This document shows positions 20,485 to 20,973 of a stretch of 20,973 nucleotides of DNA, piece by piece; within the stretch, counting starts at the first letter, position 1; each line of letters begins with the position of its first letter. Origin of the DNA: Ophiostoma sp. CBS 140.51 (lineage: Eukaryota; Ascomycota; Sordariomycetes; Ophiostomatales; Ophiostomataceae); assembly GCA_029298735.1 (NCBI GenBank), contig JANSLP010000460.1, positions 1 through 20,973 on the forward strand, written 5' to 3'. The notes beneath the pieces are model-generated. The model was not told the DNA's origin and did not search any database. It worked only from the letters and a program-made list of their open reading frames with translations. The position numbers and the translations under genes were made by a program.

Positions 20485-20491
20485 TTTTAAA
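20485..20491 (-). promoter_or_regulatory. TATA-like box of the dihydropyrimidinase
   Basis: TTTAAAA on the minus strand, about 131 to 137 bp upstream of the start codon, followed in the direction of transcription by pyrimidine-rich sequence. Position and context fit a core promoter. Confidence 0.4.
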
Positions 20492-20570
20492 CACCCCAGC
20501 TTTGAGCTCAACAGCTCGGGGTCTGTCGGCGCGGTCCTGTCGCATGTCTCCCAAAAAGGAGAATTGCTCA

Positions 20571-20821
20571 CGATAAGCTCGGCGCTGTACATCGAGTATC
20601 GGCGCTTTCCACCATTTCGCTCGCGCCTTCATACTATGGCGATATCCAGAGAGGGGTTCTAGCGAGGGGTTTCAACGGCTTTTAGAGTTATTTAGGGGCC
20701 TTTAAGGGGTACTTTAGTGCTAACAAAGGCGCCGAGTTGGCATCCAGGCACCGTCGGCTCTTCCGATAAGACGGCATTTGGCGTGTAAGTCGCTCGTTAT
20801 CGGGCCAGGCCGGCCGATAAG
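20571..20821. promoter_or_regulatory. Cluster of four CGATAA motifs (AreA/NIT2-type GATA sites)
   Basis: CGATAAG occurs at 20571-20577, 20764-20770 and 20815-20821 on the plus strand, and CGATAA on the minus strand at 20802-20797. All match HGATAR, the binding core of fungal nitrogen GATA factors, and three lie within 58 bp. They are 217 to 467 bp upstream of the dihydropyrimidinase start. Nitrogen catabolite control is the natural inference. Confidence 0.55.
20681..20720. repeat. Imperfect TTTA-headed repeat with about 10-bp spacing
   Basis: Four successive units begin with TTTA at 20681, 20691, 20701 and 20713 (TTTAGAGTTA, TTTAGGGGCC, TTTAAGGGGT, TTTAGTGC). Just before them GAGGGGTT occurs twice, 13 bp apart (20651 and 20664). 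The array sits between two parts of the GATA cluster. Confidence 0.5.
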
Positions 20822-20973
20822 ATCCTAACGTCGCCGTTGCGATTTGTCTTCAACGGCCGTTTCTCTTTCTTGGCTTTCATATTCAATTTTCAATTCGTGA
20901 AACCAGCTTTCTTTCCGAAGTTGGGTGTCTAGTTGCTCCCAGCCAGCAGGAACAAAAAAAAATTGACAAGGTT

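Larger units (their letters stand above)
20355..20973. other. Upstream region of the dihydropyrimidinase
   Basis: No open frame worth calling. The minus strand has a CT-rich leader directly before the start codon, a TATA-like box, a cluster of GATA sites and an unusual 10-bp-phased TTTA repeat, all described separately. The last 100 bases hold no gene I recognise. Confidence 0.65.

Overview
The window looks like nuclear DNA of a filamentous ascomycete (Pezizomycotina, possibly a Sordariomycete; the class is an inference). Support comes from single genes with separate transcripts, short introns (60 to 83 nt) with GT-AG ends and CTRAC-type branch points, CT-rich leaders before start codons, GC-rich third codon positions, and a eukaryotic tRNA-His. 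There are no bacterial operons, insertion sequences or CRISPR arrays.

Layout. At 113-184 (minus) is a tRNA-His(GTG). About 2.7 kb without a recognisable protein follows; it holds a TATA box with a CT-rich leader near 1030-1170 and a well-formed minus-strand intron signature at 1235-1338. At 2920-4521 (plus) is an intronless MFS sugar/quinate-type transporter. It converges over about 600 bp with a three-exon YAT-family amino acid permease at 5126-6974 (minus). Upstream of the permease lie about 9.7 kb (6975-16715) with no recognisable protein, transposon or RIP-like AT-rich decay. This holds only weak candidates: a 247-codon open frame, a 120-codon frame, possible small spliced transcripts and scattered short repeats. 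At 16716-18431 (minus) is a two-exon membrane-anchored calcineurin-like phosphoesterase of the Dcr2/Sia1 type. At 18813-20354 (minus) is an intronless dihydropyrimidinase/hydantoinase. Its upstream region carries four CGATAA motifs, the kind bound by AreA/NIT2 nitrogen regulators, between 217 and 467 bp from the start codon.

How they fit. Three of the four protein genes serve nutrient handling: sugar or quinate uptake, amino acid uptake, and release of nitrogen from pyrimidines. The fourth is a phosphatase. They are not an obvious cluster, since spacing and orientation suggest independent transcription. The dihydropyrimidinase is the one with a visible nitrogen-control signature. I did not find a convincing new multi-gene system. 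The most unusual parts are the long protein-poor stretch, a permease intron without an in-frame stop, the GATA cluster, and a repeated TACGGAGTAC-like decamer.
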